Shown one piece after another: positions 15,907-25,127 of a DNA stretch of 64,000 nt. Source of the DNA: Niastella vici (GTDB taxonomy: Bacteria; Bacteroidota; Bacteroidia; Chitinophagales; Chitinophagaceae); assembly GCF_002077945.1 (NCBI RefSeq), contig NZ_LVYD01000001.1, positions 186,001-250,000 of the forward strand, read 5' to 3'. Made by a program: the position numbers and the translations under genes. Under the pieces are notes generated by a model. That model did no database searches and had not been told where the DNA came from. It was given only the letters and a program-made list of their open reading frames with translations. The first letter of the stretch is position 1. The number at the start of each line of letters is the position of its first letter.

Positions 15907-17904
15907 ATGCAGCTTTACTGCGACTCACTGACCGAATATAAACGCCTGGCAACCCGTGAAGTACGAGTTGGGGACCTGCTGCTGGGCAACTTCAACCCCA
16001 TTCGTGTGCAAACCATGACCACTACCGATACCATGGATACCATTGCTACCGTTGAGCAAAGTATCCGTTGTATTGAAGCGGGCGCCGAATTGGTACGCAT
16101 TACTGCGCCCAGCAAAAAAGAAGCGGAGAATTTACTGGAAATAAAAAAAGAGCTGCACCGCAGAGGGTATAAAACACCCCTTGTAGCCGATATTCATTTT
16201 ACACCCAATGCGGCCGAAATAGCTGCCCGTATCATTGAAAAAGTGCGGGTGAACCCGGGCAACTATGTCGATAAAAAGAAATTTGAACAAATCGATTATA
16301 CCGATGCGGAATATGCCGAAGAAATAGATCGCATTCGTGACCGTTTTACACCACTCGTTAAGATCTGTAAAGAATATGGTACCGCCATGCGTATTGGCAC
16401 CAATCACGGTTCACTCAGCGATCGCATCATGAGCCGCTATGGCGATACCCCCATGGGTATGGTTGAAAGCGCCATGGAATTCCTTCGCATTGCCCGCAAT
16501 GAAAGCTATCACAATATTGTATTAAGTATGAAAGCCAGCAATCCCCAGGTAATGGTACAGGCCTACCGGTTGCTGGTGAACGTGATGATGGATGAATTTG
16601 GCGAATGCTATCCCCTGCACCTCGGTGTAACAGAAGCCGGCGATGGCGAAGATGGAAGAATTAAATCGGCCATCGGTATTGGCTCTTTGCTCGAAGATGG
16701 TTTGGGCGATACCATTCGCGTTTCACTGACCGAAGACCCTGAATTTGAGATCCCGGTTTGCCGCGATCTGGTGAAGCGATATACAAGCCGGCAACTGACA
16801 ATTGAAAATCAGCAATCCGGAATTCCTGCCATTATTAAAGTTCCTTTTTCTCTCTTTGAATATACCAGAAGAAATACAAACACCGTCTCAAATATCGGCG
16901 GTAAGCAGGTGCCGGTGGTAGTGGCCGACTTTATGAAAGCAGCCACCATTCGCCACGAAGACCTGCAGGCCATTGGCTATACCTATAACACCGCCACGGA
17001 TAAATTCACCATTGCCGACGCAGCAGCCGATTACCTGTACACCGGTAAAAAGCTGCTCGACTTTGCTTTGCCCGGCACCCTGAAAGTGATCTGCGATCAC
17101 GCTACCTGGTTAAATGCGCCTGACAAAGAGAAATATTATCCGTTGTTTCAATCGACCGAATACCTGCAACGTACCGATCATTCAGGCGTCCTGAATTTTG
17201 TGTCGGCCAATGTAAACGAACCTGCCTCACAGGAACTTTTACAGAAAATTCGCAAAGATCACACAGTAGTGCTGTGCCTGTATTCTACGAATGCGCATGC
17301 CATGCCTTCGGTACGGCGTTACATCATCGAGCTCATGAACCAGGGTATTAGCTGTCCGGTAATACTGGCGGTTGAAAGCCATGATACAACTATTGATGAA
17401 CAACTGATCCATTTTTCAACCGACAGTGGCGCGTTGCTGCTCGATGGTATGGGCGATGGCATCTGGCTCATGAACGAGCCCGAAAAGATCATGAACCAGA
17501 AAGTGAGTGGCCGCACGTATCTGGAAACCAGGAACAATCACCAGTTCATCAATAACACCTCGTTCTCAATTTTACAGGCCACCCGTACACGCATTTCCAA
17601 AACAGAATATATTTCCTGCCCCTCATGCGGGCGCACCCTGTTCGATCTGCAGGAAACCACAGCGAAGATCCGCTCGGTGACCCATCACCTGAAAGGGGTG
17701 AAGATCGCCATCATGGGTTGTATTGTGAACGGCCCCGGCGAAATGGCCGATGCCGATTTTGGTTATGTAGGCAGCGGCCCCGGCAAGATCACTTTATATA
17801 AAGGCAAAGAAATCGTGAAACGCAATGTCGATAGCGCCATTGCTGTTGAAGAATTGATTAATTTGTTGAAGGAAAATGATGCCTGGATAGAAAAGACCGT
17901 TTAA
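15907..17904 (+). CDS. ispG: 4-hydroxy-3-methylbut-2-enyl diphosphate synthase IspG, long form
   Basis: A 665-residue IspG (GcpE). It makes HMBPP from the cyclic diphosphate MEcPP in the MEP isoprenoid pathway using a 4Fe-4S cluster. The N-terminal TIM barrel shows VQTMTTTDTMDT, ADIHFTPN and RVNPGNYVD; the C-terminal ferredoxin-like domain carries the cluster Cys residues in SCPSCGRTLFDLQ (about 570) and GCIVNGPGE (about 605). The roughly 250 residues between the two domains are the extra domain typical of the plant and Bacteroidota/Chlorobi form; the E. coli enzyme is much shorter. A -7 box lies at 15844. The gene is followed after 35 bases by a WYL regulator. Confidence 0.95.
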   Translation: MQLYCDSLTEYKRLATREVRVGDLLLGNFNPIRVQTMTTTDTMDTIATVEQSIRCIEAGAELVRITAPSKKEAENLLEIKKELHRRGYKTPLVADIHFTPNAAEIAARIIEKVRVNPGNYVDKKKFEQIDYTDAEYAEEIDRIRDRFTPLVKICKEYGTAMRIGTNHGSLSDRIMSRYGDTPMGMVESAMEFLRIARNESYHNIVLSMKASNPQVMVQAYRLLVNVMMDEFGECYPLHLGVTEAGDGEDGRIKSAIGIGSLLEDGLGDTIRVSLTEDPEFEIPVCRDLVKRYTSRQLTIENQQSGIPAIIKVPFSLFEYTRRNTNTVSNIGGKQVPVVVADFMKAATIRHEDLQAIGYTYNTATDKFTIADAAADYLYTGKKLLDFALPGTLKVICDHATWLNAPDKEKYYPLFQSTEYLQRTDHSGVLNFVSANVNEPASQELLQKIRKDHTVVLCLYSTNAHAMPSVRRYIIELMNQGISCPVILAVESHDTTIDEQLIHFSTDSGALLLDGMGDGIWLMNEPEKIMNQKVSGRTYLETRNNHQFINNTSFSILQATRTRISKTEYISCPSCGRTLFDLQETTAKIRSVTHHLKGVKIAIMGCIVNGPGEMADADFGYVGSGPGKITLYKGKEIVKRNVDSAIAVEELINLLKENDAWIEKTV

Positions 17905-17939
17905 GGATTTCGCTATAACAAACTAAATACTGCTTTTTC

Positions 17940-18896
17940 GTGAACCGGATCGATCGACTTCATGCCATTTTAACTCACCTGCAAAGTAAAAAAAGGGTTA
18001 CTGCGCAGGAGGTAGCCGATCGCTTTAACATCAGCTTACGCACCGTATATCGCGATGTTAAAGCATTGGAAGAAAGCGGCGTGCCGGTCATTGGCGAAGC
18101 AGGCAGCGGTTATACCATTATGGAAGGGTACCGGTTGCCACCCGTCATGTTCACCCAGGAAGAAGCCTCTGCCTTATTGCTGGGCGCTAAAATTACCGAA
18201 CACCTCACCGACGAGTCAATCAAAAAACAATTCAATTCCGCCCTATTCAAAATAAAAGCGGTACTGCGCACCTCCGACAAGGAGCATATGGACCAGCTGA
18301 ATGATAATATTGCGGTTTTGTCGCGCCTGCCGCACGACGATTCAGCAGGCCGTTACCTCGTAGAACTGCAAAAAGCGCTGGGCGATAAAAAAGAAATTCA
18401 TATCAGGTATCAATCGGGCCAGGATGCATTGACAGAACGCACCCTTGAGCCCATCGGACTTTGTCATTATGGCCAGGCCTGGCACCTGATCGGCTGGTGT
18501 CATTTACGCAACGGGTATCGCGATTTCAGGGTAAGCCGCATACAACACCTGGAAATACTCGATAAAACCTTCGAACCCGATTCACATCCCTCGCTGCAGG
18601 AGTACCTGCAAACTATGATCAGGAGCTCCGAACTGCAGGAAGTAGTGGTGCGGTTCGAAAAAAACGCCGCCCGTCACCTGGGCAGTCAAAAATATTTCTA
18701 CGGTTATGTGCGCGAAGAAGTTAAAGACGATGGCGTGTACATATATTTTGTGACCTCGCATCTTGAATACTTTGGCCGTTGGCTGTTGATGTATACACAC
18801 CATGTCAATGTTGAATCACCGGAAGCCCTGCTTACCGTCATGAAAGAACTGTCCGAAGAAGTGCGCCAGCACTATCTGCCTGTTGAACAGCCTTAA
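17940..18896 (+). CDS. YafY-type transcriptional regulator, HTH plus WYL domain
   Basis: A 318-residue regulator with a GTG start. Residues 1-60 form a DeoR/HTH_11 helix-turn-helix (VTAQEVADRFNISLRTVYRDVKALEESGVPVIGE). Residues about 145-225 are a WYL domain (YQSGQDALTERTLEPIGLCHYGQAWHLIGWC, split across strands) ending with DFRVSRI, followed by a WYL C-terminal extension to about 312. WYL domains bind nucleic acid or small ligands and often respond to DNA damage or metabolites. No obvious operator or divergently transcribed target is next to it; ispG lies upstream on the same strand. The family is clear; the regulon cannot be read from here. Confidence 0.85.
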   Translation: MNRIDRLHAILTHLQSKKRVTAQEVADRFNISLRTVYRDVKALEESGVPVIGEAGSGYTIMEGYRLPPVMFTQEEASALLLGAKITEHLTDESIKKQFNSALFKIKAVLRTSDKEHMDQLNDNIAVLSRLPHDDSAGRYLVELQKALGDKKEIHIRYQSGQDALTERTLEPIGLCHYGQAWHLIGWCHLRNGYRDFRVSRIQHLEILDKTFEPDSHPSLQEYLQTMIRSSELQEVVVRFEKNAARHLGSQKYFYGYVREEVKDDGVYIYFVTSHLEYFGRWLLMYTHHVNVESPEALLTVMKELSEEVRQHYLPVEQP

Positions 18897-18902
18897 AGGT
18901 CC

Positions 18903-19007
18903 TGAGCGCACGTATCCGCCTGCCGGCGGAAAGCCGAAGGACCAGTTGCTAAAGCATTGAGCGGGCATACCTTGAGCGCACGTGTGCCTGGTGGCAGAAA
19001 GCCGAAG
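18903..19007. repeat. Two copies of a 35-37-bp hairpin-bearing repeat
   Basis: TGAGCGCACGT starts copies at 18903 and 18973, and both end in GAAAGCCGAAG (to 18939 and 19007). The middles differ, yet each forms its own small hairpin: CCGCC-TGC-CGGCGG in the first copy and TGCC-TGGT-GGCA in the second. The rest of the gap to 19127 contains GTGTTGAAACAC (19007-19018) and a TATTTTG that partly matches a -7 box (19087-19093) for the next gene. Confidence 0.65.
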
Positions 19008-19127
19008 TGTTGAAACACGCCCCATTTCAAAAAAAATCTACAAACAACAACTTCCTACTGACATACTGTTGTCACAAACCGGCTGTTATTTTGGTCTTGT
19101 AACCTTCACATTAAAAACCAGATCAAA

Positions 19128-19616
19128 ATGATACGCACTATCCATGACTTTCTCGAACGCTGGAAAGAAGAGACCGACGCTACGCTGAAGATCTTTAAAA
19201 GCCTTACCGACGAATCGCTGCAGGTGGCTATTCCCGGCGGCCGCACCCTGGGCCGGCTTGCCAATCACATAGTTGAAACGGTTACTGAAATGCCCCACCA
19301 ATTGGGTTTACCTATTATGGAAGAAACCGTAAACTATACGACTGTACAGGAACTGGTAACACATTACAAAAAATATGCTGATCAGCTGGCAGGCGCCATT
19401 ATCAGCCACTGGAGTGATGATACGCTCGAAAAAGACACTAATATGTACGGTGCTTCGTGGAAGAATGGGTTTTCGCTGTGGGTATTGCTAACGCACCAAA
19501 CACATCACCGGGGGCAAATGACCGTGCTGATGCGCATGGCCGGATTAAAAGTTCCGGGCATATATGGACCCAGCAAGGAAGAATGGGAAGCCTGGGGCAA
19601 GGTACCGTTGGCATAG
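19128..19616 (+). CDS. DinB-family protein
   Basis: A 162-residue four-helix bundle of the DinB/YfiT superfamily. The metal-binding His residues are visible: NHIVETV near residue 47, and HQTHHRGQM near residues 125-133. Members are thiol-dependent metalloenzymes such as bacillithiol or maleylpyruvate transferases, but most Bacteroidota copies are uncharacterised. The gene is monocistronic, preceded by a weak -7-like TATTTTG and followed by a 262-base gap. No evidence ties it to the UV-inducible DNA polymerase also called DinB. Confidence 0.8.
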   Translation: MIRTIHDFLERWKEETDATLKIFKSLTDESLQVAIPGGRTLGRLANHIVETVTEMPHQLGLPIMEETVNYTTVQELVTHYKKYADQLAGAIISHWSDDTLEKDTNMYGASWKNGFSLWVLLTHQTHHRGQMTVLMRMAGLKVPGIYGPSKEEWEAWGKVPLA

Positions 19617-19878
19617 TGTGCGTTTGTAGGAAGCCATTTTGAAAGAACAAAATATTGGACCCGAAGAAGCCGAAATAGGATGTAAGAAGTAAGACATAAG
19701 AAGAAGCTGAATTTTATTGCCTGTTAAGTATTAGTCATGCCTTATTTCATACCGTCTATTTCTTATCTCATACTTCTTAATTCGTGCTTCCTACTTCTTA
19801 CTTCGTATACCTATTTTGTCTGATTTATCTTGTCTCATACGTCATGAAACATTCAAACGACATCCAAACGGCATCCAT
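19617..19878. repeat. Gap with CTTAnTTCnTA-type repeated words
   Basis: Variants of CTTATTTCATAC occur at 19741, 19762, 19776 and 19797, with a looser copy at 19829; two of the steps are exactly 21 bases. Inverse words (AAGAAGTAAGACATAAGAAG) lie at 19683-19705. I see no gene here. The TTG at 19816 in frame with the next gene is unlikely to be its start. Confidence 0.4.
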
Positions 19879-20379
19879 ATGAACATCAAAACATATCCGC
19901 CATTAACGGTTTTAAGCAGTATACATCAAACCACTATAGCCGAATTACAAAAGTTTGGTCCGGTTATGGCTGAATTATATGCAGAAGCCGGCCGCAAAAG
20001 TTTTATCAATGGCCCGCTACACTGGATCTATTATGGAATGGATGGGAACCCCGATACGGTGTTCACCCTCGAGATCGCTATTCCTGTAAGAAAAGCATTT
20101 CTTTCATCAAGATTCAGGGTAAAGGAGCTCGATTTTTTTAAAGCCATCACTTTTCCGCATGAAGGGCCCTGGGAACAATTGCCCGGCAGTCATGCCCAGA
20201 TCATGGAACGGTTGGCCGAAAATCATATACCGGTTACCAATGAGTGCCGGGAAGTATTCCTGAATATAAATTTTGCCGAACCAGAAAAGAACATGACCGA
20301 AATACAAATTGGGGTATCGCCAGGAAAAACACAAAACCGGCCGAACGCCAGAAAACGCCTGTTGCCGGTTTATATTTAA
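19879..20379 (+). CDS. GyrI-like effector-binding domain protein
   Basis: A 166-residue stand-alone GyrI-like/AraC effector-binding domain: an N-terminal KTYPPLTVLSSIHQTT strand, a mid-domain YYGMDGNPDTVFTLEIAIPV and a final strand TEIQIGV. Such domains bind hydrophobic small molecules and can act as hydrolases, drug sensors or gyrase inhibitors; nothing here tells which. I chose ATG 19879; the in-frame TTG at 19816 would add 21 non-conserved residues. It converges on galK, with a perfect bidirectional terminator between them. Confidence 0.75.
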   Translation: MNIKTYPPLTVLSSIHQTTIAELQKFGPVMAELYAEAGRKSFINGPLHWIYYGMDGNPDTVFTLEIAIPVRKAFLSSRFRVKELDFFKAITFPHEGPWEQLPGSHAQIMERLAENHIPVTNECREVFLNINFAEPEKNMTEIQIGVSPGKTQNRPNARKRLLPVYI

Positions 20380-20382
20380 TGC

Positions 20383-20410
20383 AAAACGTCCCGATGTATC
20401 GGGACGTTTT
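20383..20410. terminator. Bidirectional terminator between the GyrI-like gene and galK
   Basis: AAAACGTCCCGAT and ATCGGGACGTTTT form a perfect 13-bp inverted repeat separated by two bases, with T-rich sequence beyond it on the + strand and A-rich on the other. It can serve both converging genes. Confidence 0.88.
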
Positions 20411-20446
20411 GTTTTATATTTTCCGCAGCTGTCGCGCTTTAGCGAA

Positions 20447-21604
20447 CTAAGCGGTTTGCATATCCAATACTTTCGCGCCGTCTTCAATTTGCGTTACATA
20501 TACCTCAGGTGTTATTTTGAACAACCCGTGAAATGCCGACTGTATCTTTTGCGTAAAGGTTTCCACAGCTTCTGTTTGAACGATGTTGATGGTGCAACCG
20601 CCAAAACCGCCACCCATCATACGGGCGCCGGCAACACCGGTAATATGTTCAGCACATTCAGCCAGAAAATCAAGTTCGGTACAGCTCACCGAATATTTCT
20701 TACTTAATCCCTCATGCGTGGCAAACATGTATTTTCCGAAAGCAGTCAGGTCATTTTTTTTGAGGGCTTCGCAACCGGCGAGCAATCTTTCTTTCTCATA
20801 CACCACATACGAGCAGCGATCGAATACGATCGGTGGCAGCTCCTCTTTATGTTGCAGCAACTGCGCTGGTTCTACATCGCGTAGGGAAGAAATATCGGGA
20901 TAATGCTTTTTCAGAATAGAAATGCCTTCCTCACATTGCTGGCGGCGAACATTGTATTCGCTGCTGGCCAGTGAATGGCTAACCATGCTGTTCACCAACA
21001 CGATTTTGTAACCCGGAAAATCGAACGGAATATATTCATACTCCAGACTGCGGCAATCGAGTTTCATTACATGACCTTTTTTACCATGCAAACTGGCAAA
21101 CTGGTCCATGATACCACACTTTAAACCAACAAACGTATGTTCGGTTTTTTGACCAATGAACGCGAGGTCCATCCTGCTGAGTCCGCACTGGAACAATTCA
21201 TTCAATGCAAAGCCGTAGGCCGAGCATAAAGCAGCCGACGAGCTCATACCGGCGCCTACCGGAATATCGCCATCGATGATCAAATCAACCCCACCGATCT
21301 TTTTTCCCTGTTGCTGAATGTGATAGGTAACGCCCAGCAGGTAGTTCATCCAGCCCTTATGCGGCTCGGTGATATCTAAAGAAAATGAATATGACTCATT
21401 AAACTGGTTGGCAAATACGTTTACCGTATTGGTATTATTGGGCGCAATGGCCACATAGATCTTTTTATCAACCGCGCCCGGTAACACAAAACCGTTATTA
21501 TAATCGGTGTGTTCGCCAATGAGATTAACCCTTCCCGGTGCACCAAAGACGATTGGCTCCTTATTAAAGCGTTCGCTGAAAGCCTTTTGTAATTTTTTGA
21601 TCAT
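20447..21604 (-). CDS. galK: Galactokinase
   Basis: A 385-residue GHMP kinase that phosphorylates galactose at C1, the first Leloir step. Diagnostic motifs are GRVNLIGEHTDYNNG (residues about 24-38) for galactose binding, PVGAGMSSSAA near 118 for ATP, the catalytic Asp in KCGIMDQFAS near 170, and GGGFGGCTINIV near 340. It is transcribed away from an aldose 1-epimerase gene that starts 58 bases upstream, the classic mutarotase-kinase pairing. The intervening 58 bases are very AT-rich; no consensus promoter is visible for either direction. The epimerase, galT and galE of the pathway are not all here. Confidence 0.94.
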   Translation of the reverse strand: MIKKLQKAFSERFNKEPIVFGAPGRVNLIGEHTDYNNGFVLPGAVDKKIYVAIAPNNTNTVNVFANQFNESYSFSLDITEPHKGWMNYLLGVTYHIQQQGKKIGGVDLIIDGDIPVGAGMSSSAALCSAYGFALNELFQCGLSRMDLAFIGQKTEHTFVGLKCGIMDQFASLHGKKGHVMKLDCRSLEYEYIPFDFPGYKIVLVNSMVSHSLASSEYNVRRQQCEEGISILKKHYPDISSLRDVEPAQLLQHKEELPPIVFDRCSYVVYEKERLLAGCEALKKNDLTAFGKYMFATHEGLSKKYSVSCTELDFLAECAEHITGVAGARMMGGGFGGCTINIVQTEAVETFTQKIQSAFHGLFKITPEVYVTQIEDGAKVLDMQTA

Positions 21605-21662
21605 GCTACTATCGTTAGATAAATTAATTTTAAAAAATTTTCTTTGTACCTAAATTGATACT

Positions 21663-22625
21663 ATGAGTTTCAGAGTTTCCCGCATTACCCAAAACGGGTT
21701 ATCATTGGTAAAGCTGCAAGATAATGCAACAAATACAATCATTACCATTCTTCCTCAATATGGCGCCCTGTTACATGGTTTTGAAATACCGGTAAACGGT
21801 GAAACCCTGAATATTATCGACAATTATTCCGGTAAGGAAGATGTTGAACAAACCCTGGCGAACTCCTACAAAAGCAGCAAATTATCACCATTCGTTTGCC
21901 GGCTTCGCAATGGGAAATATACCCTCGAAGACGAAGAATTCGAGATCAGTAAAAAATTTACCGACGGAAACGCCATTCATGGTTTATTGTTCGATAAACC
22001 TTTTAAAATATCTGATGAATTTGCCGACGACAACCAGGCCAACGTAACGCTCAAATATCATTTCAAACACGAAGACGCGGGTTATCCCTACGATTACGTT
22101 TGTGAAGTGCGCTACACCCTGTTGCCGCAAAGTATTTTGCAGGTTGAAACGGTGCTGCTGAACCTCGATACCGTATCAATTCCACTGGCCGATGGCTGGC
22201 ATCCCTATTTTCAACTGGGCGGAAATATTAATGATTACGAATTTCAGATGAGCTCCGATACCATGGTTGAGTTCGATGAAGGTCTTATTCCCACCGGAAA
22301 TCTCATTCCTGATCACCGGTTTTCGAACCCCATCCGCATTGGCGACCTGCAGCTCGATAACTGTTTTGTAGTACACCCGGTGGAACAACGCCCCTGCGCA
22401 GTGTTGTACAACCCCGCCAACGGCGCTTATATTTCTATTTTCACCAATAACCGCTATCCCTATTTACAGCTGTATACACCACCGCATCGCAAAAGCATCG
22501 CCATTGAAAACCTCAGCGCCGCACCCGATTGCTTCAATAATGGCATGGGCCTGTATATGCTGGCGCCCAGCCGTTCGCAAACTTTTACAGTTTGGTACAA
22601 GGCAGGAGTGGCTGAAAACGATTAA
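21663..22625 (+). CDS. Aldose 1-epimerase (galactose mutarotase-like)
   Basis: A 320-residue GalM-fold protein. The conserved His residues lie in NAIHGLLFDKPF (about 103) and DGWHPYFQLGG (about 177), and the C-terminal IAIENLSAAPDCFNN carries the catalytic Glu. It interconverts alpha and beta anomers of galactose or a related sugar; divergent placement next to galK supports galactose. TTTCTTTG at 21639-21646 matches the -7 box with one mismatch. The gene is followed after 26 bases by a lipoprotein gene on the same strand. A non-galactose aldose specificity cannot be excluded, as many Bacteroidota have several paralogues. Confidence 0.86.
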   Translation: MSFRVSRITQNGLSLVKLQDNATNTIITILPQYGALLHGFEIPVNGETLNIIDNYSGKEDVEQTLANSYKSSKLSPFVCRLRNGKYTLEDEEFEISKKFTDGNAIHGLLFDKPFKISDEFADDNQANVTLKYHFKHEDAGYPYDYVCEVRYTLLPQSILQVETVLLNLDTVSIPLADGWHPYFQLGGNINDYEFQMSSDTMVEFDEGLIPTGNLIPDHRFSNPIRIGDLQLDNCFVVHPVEQRPCAVLYNPANGAYISIFTNNRYPYLQLYTPPHRKSIAIENLSAAPDCFNNGMGLYMLAPSRSQTFTVWYKAGVAEND

Positions 22626-22651
22626 CTTGCCGTAATAAACCACCACCTGTA

Positions 22652-23434
22652 ATGAAAAAGTATTTCAAATACGTTTTGGCCGTAGCGCTCTCTGTTTTTT
22701 TTGTAAGCTGTTATGAAGTAAATGAAGAAATTGAGATCAACTCCGATGGCAGCGGCACCTATGTTACCAAAATGGATATGGGCCAGTTGATAGATATGAT
22801 GCAAACCTTCGCCGGCGATGAAGAATTGAAAAAAGATGGCCTCGATAAAGTATACGATACCACCATTCTTTTTAAAAGCCTGCTCGATTCGGCAAAAGAT
22901 GTTACGGCTGAGCAAAAAGAGCTGATGAAAGATGGCAAAATGAAAATGCAAATGAATATCAAGGAAAAGATATTCAAAATGGATATGAATTTCCCTTTCA
23001 AAGACCAGAACAGTCTGCAACTGTTAATGAGCGGCAAAGGCGGCAGCGGAACCGGTATTTCCAGCGCATTCAAGAACATGTTCGGTAAAAAAGATGAACC
23101 GGCCGACCAACCAGGCGCACCCAAAGCACCCGATATGGGCGATTTTGCCGCCATTTATGATGTAACCATCAAGAATGGCCTCATTCAGAAAAAAGTAAAT
23201 GCAGCGAAATATAAAGAATTCATGGACCGCCCCGAAATGGCGCAAATGAAACAATTGAACAGCTCAGGTATGGAGATCCTGTACACCACTACCATTAAAT
23301 TACCCCGTGCAGCGAAAAAGACCGATAACCCGATGATCAAATTATCGGAAGACAAAAAAACAGTGACCATGAAGTACAACCTGCTTGAGTTGCTCGAAAA
23401 CCCCGATAAATTTGCTTACTCCATACAATATTGA
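22652..23434 (+). CDS. Lipoprotein of unknown function
   Basis: A 260-residue protein with a lipoprotein signal (KYVLAVALSVFFVSC, Cys at 20). The mature protein begins EVNEEIEINSDGSGTYVTKMDMGQL, a pattern often seen in Bacteroidota lipoproteins of unknown role, and is rich in Lys, Met and Asp. A Gly/Ser/Pro-rich linker (about 128-165) divides two mixed alpha/beta halves. It is 26 bases downstream of the epimerase gene and may be co-transcribed with it, but nothing in the sequence links it to sugar metabolism. A strong promoter for nadB begins right after its stop. Confidence 0.68.
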   Translation: MKKYFKYVLAVALSVFFVSCYEVNEEIEINSDGSGTYVTKMDMGQLIDMMQTFAGDEELKKDGLDKVYDTTILFKSLLDSAKDVTAEQKELMKDGKMKMQMNIKEKIFKMDMNFPFKDQNSLQLLMSGKGGSGTGISSAFKNMFGKKDEPADQPGAPKAPDMGDFAAIYDVTIKNGLIQKKVNAAKYKEFMDRPEMAQMKQLNSSGMEILYTTTIKLPRAAKKTDNPMIKLSEDKKTVTMKYNLLELLENPDKFAYSIQY

Positions 23435-23449
23435 GCCGGAAGCATAACG

Positions 23450-23480
23450 TTTGATTAATACGCATTTTTAACTAGGTTTG
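23450..23480 (+). promoter_or_regulatory. Bacteroidota-type promoter of nadB
   Basis: TTTG (23450-23453), 19 bases, then TAGGTTTG (23473-23480): both boxes match the Bacteroidota housekeeping consensus with correct spacing. The predicted transcript start is about 15 bases before the ATG at 23503. Confidence 0.75.
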
Positions 23481-23502
23481 AGGTTTTGGAACCCAATATA
23501 TT

Positions 23503-25110
23503 ATGCAAACTGATTTTCTTGTTATCGGATCCGGCATAGCCGGAATGACCTTTGCAATAAAGGCAGCTCAACGTTTTCCTGATAAAAAAGTCCTGGTAAT
23601 CACAAAAACGCAGGCCGATGAAACCAATACCAAATATGCCCAGGGCGGTATTGCCGGCGTAACCGATTTTGAAAAAGACAGCTTCGAAAAACATATTGAA
23701 GACACCCTTGTGTCTGGCGATGGCCTGTGCAATAAACAGGTGGTTGAAATTGTGGTAAAGGAAGGTGTTGACCGCATTCAGGAACTGATAGACTGGGGCG
23801 CTCAATTCGATAAAGAATCGGATGGCGATTACAAACTCGGCAAGGAAGGCGGACACAGTGAGTTTCGCATATTACATCATAAAGATGTTACCGGAAAGGA
23901 AATGGAACGGGCCCTGCTCGAAGCAGCCCAAAGCTTTCCCAATATCGAAATTGTAAAACACTGTTTTGTTGTTGACCTGCTCACACAGCACCACCTCGGG
24001 TACCTGGTCACCAAATCAACGCCCCATATTGAATGTTATGGCGTGTATGTATTAAATCTCCAGAACAACCAGATGGAAAAAATACTGGCCAAAATAACAG
24101 TGCTGGCCAGTGGTGGAAACGGGCAGGTGTACCGCTCAACCACCAATCCCAATATTGCAACCGGCGATGGCATTGCTATGGTATACCGTGCCAAGGGCCG
24201 CATCGAGAATATGGAATTCATCCAGTTTCACCCTACGGCGTTGTATGAACCGGGTGTACGCGGACAATCATTCCTTATTTCGGAAGCCGTTCGCGGCGAT
24301 GGCGGTATTTTGCGCAATGAGAACGGGGAAGCGTTTATGGAACGGTACGATCCGCGGAAAGACCTGGCGCCCCGCGATATTGTTGCCCGCGCCATCGATA
24401 GTGAAATGAAGATCACCGGTACCGAGCATGTGTACCTCGACGTTACCCATATTCCCACCGATAAATTCATTGAGCATTTTCCCAACATTTACGAAAAATG
24501 CCGCTCTATTGGAATCGATGTAAGCAAACAGCTGATACCGGTAGCCCCAGCTGCACACTATAGCTGCGGCGGCATCAAGACCGATGAATGGGGACGTACC
24601 TCAATAATTAATTTATATGCAGCCGGCGAATGCGCCAGCACTGGCCTGCATGGCGCCAACCGCCTGGCCAGTAATTCCCTGTTGGAAGCAATGGTTTTTG
24701 CCCACCGTTGTTTTGTTGATGCATCGGAGAAAATAAAATTAAAAGGGCTGGGCGAGAACGCCACCCTGGTGCCCGACTGGAAAGCTACCGGCACCACCCA
24801 GCCCAAGGAAATGATCCTTATTACCCAAAGCCTGAAAGAGCTGCAACAGGTAATGAGCGATTATGTGGGTATCGTACGAACCAACATCCGTTTAGAACGT
24901 GCCGCCAAACGCCTCGATCTGTTGTGGGAAGAAACAGAAGCCCTGTATCAAACCACTGCCCTCTCGCCCCAATTGTGCGAACTGCGTAATATGATCACCG
25001 TTGGCTACCTGATCGTAAAATGCGCCCAGTTCCGCAAAGAAAGCCGTGGATTGCATTTCAATACCGATTACCCGTACAAGAGTACGCTGGTACAGAATAT
25101 TGTTTTATAA
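23503..25110 (+). CDS. nadB: L-aspartate oxidase
   Basis: A 535-residue flavoprotein that oxidises L-aspartate to iminoaspartate, the first step of de novo NAD synthesis. The FAD motif VIGSGIAGM is at residues 6-14; substrate and active-site segments include QGGIAGVTDFEKDS, GGHSEFRILH, EFIQFHPTAL and GANRLASNSLLEA near 385. It differs from succinate dehydrogenase flavoprotein by the typical NadB C-terminal helical domain ending with SRGLHFNTDYP. A consensus promoter lies just upstream. The ORF is followed 17 bases later by a nucleotidyltransferase gene; nadA and nadC are not in view. Confidence 0.94.
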   Translation: MQTDFLVIGSGIAGMTFAIKAAQRFPDKKVLVITKTQADETNTKYAQGGIAGVTDFEKDSFEKHIEDTLVSGDGLCNKQVVEIVVKEGVDRIQELIDWGAQFDKESDGDYKLGKEGGHSEFRILHHKDVTGKEMERALLEAAQSFPNIEIVKHCFVVDLLTQHHLGYLVTKSTPHIECYGVYVLNLQNNQMEKILAKITVLASGGNGQVYRSTTNPNIATGDGIAMVYRAKGRIENMEFIQFHPTALYEPGVRGQSFLISEAVRGDGGILRNENGEAFMERYDPRKDLAPRDIVARAIDSEMKITGTEHVYLDVTHIPTDKFIEHFPNIYEKCRSIGIDVSKQLIPVAPAAHYSCGGIKTDEWGRTSIINLYAAGECASTGLHGANRLASNSLLEAMVFAHRCFVDASEKIKLKGLGENATLVPDWKATGTTQPKEMILITQSLKELQQVMSDYVGIVRTNIRLERAAKRLDLLWEETEALYQTTALSPQLCELRNMITVGYLIVKCAQFRKESRGLHFNTDYPYKSTLVQNIVL

Positions 25111-25127
25111 TCAGCAGAACAAGACCA

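Noticed and set aside
19816-19878. TTG start 21 codons upstream for the GyrI-like protein
   Set aside because: The added residues are translated from the CTTATTTCAT-type repeat and are not part of the domain; ATG 19879 fits.
25020-25127. In-frame extension of the MurU-like gene into nadB
   Set aside because: It lies entirely in the nadB coding region, and the family N terminus fits ATG 25128.
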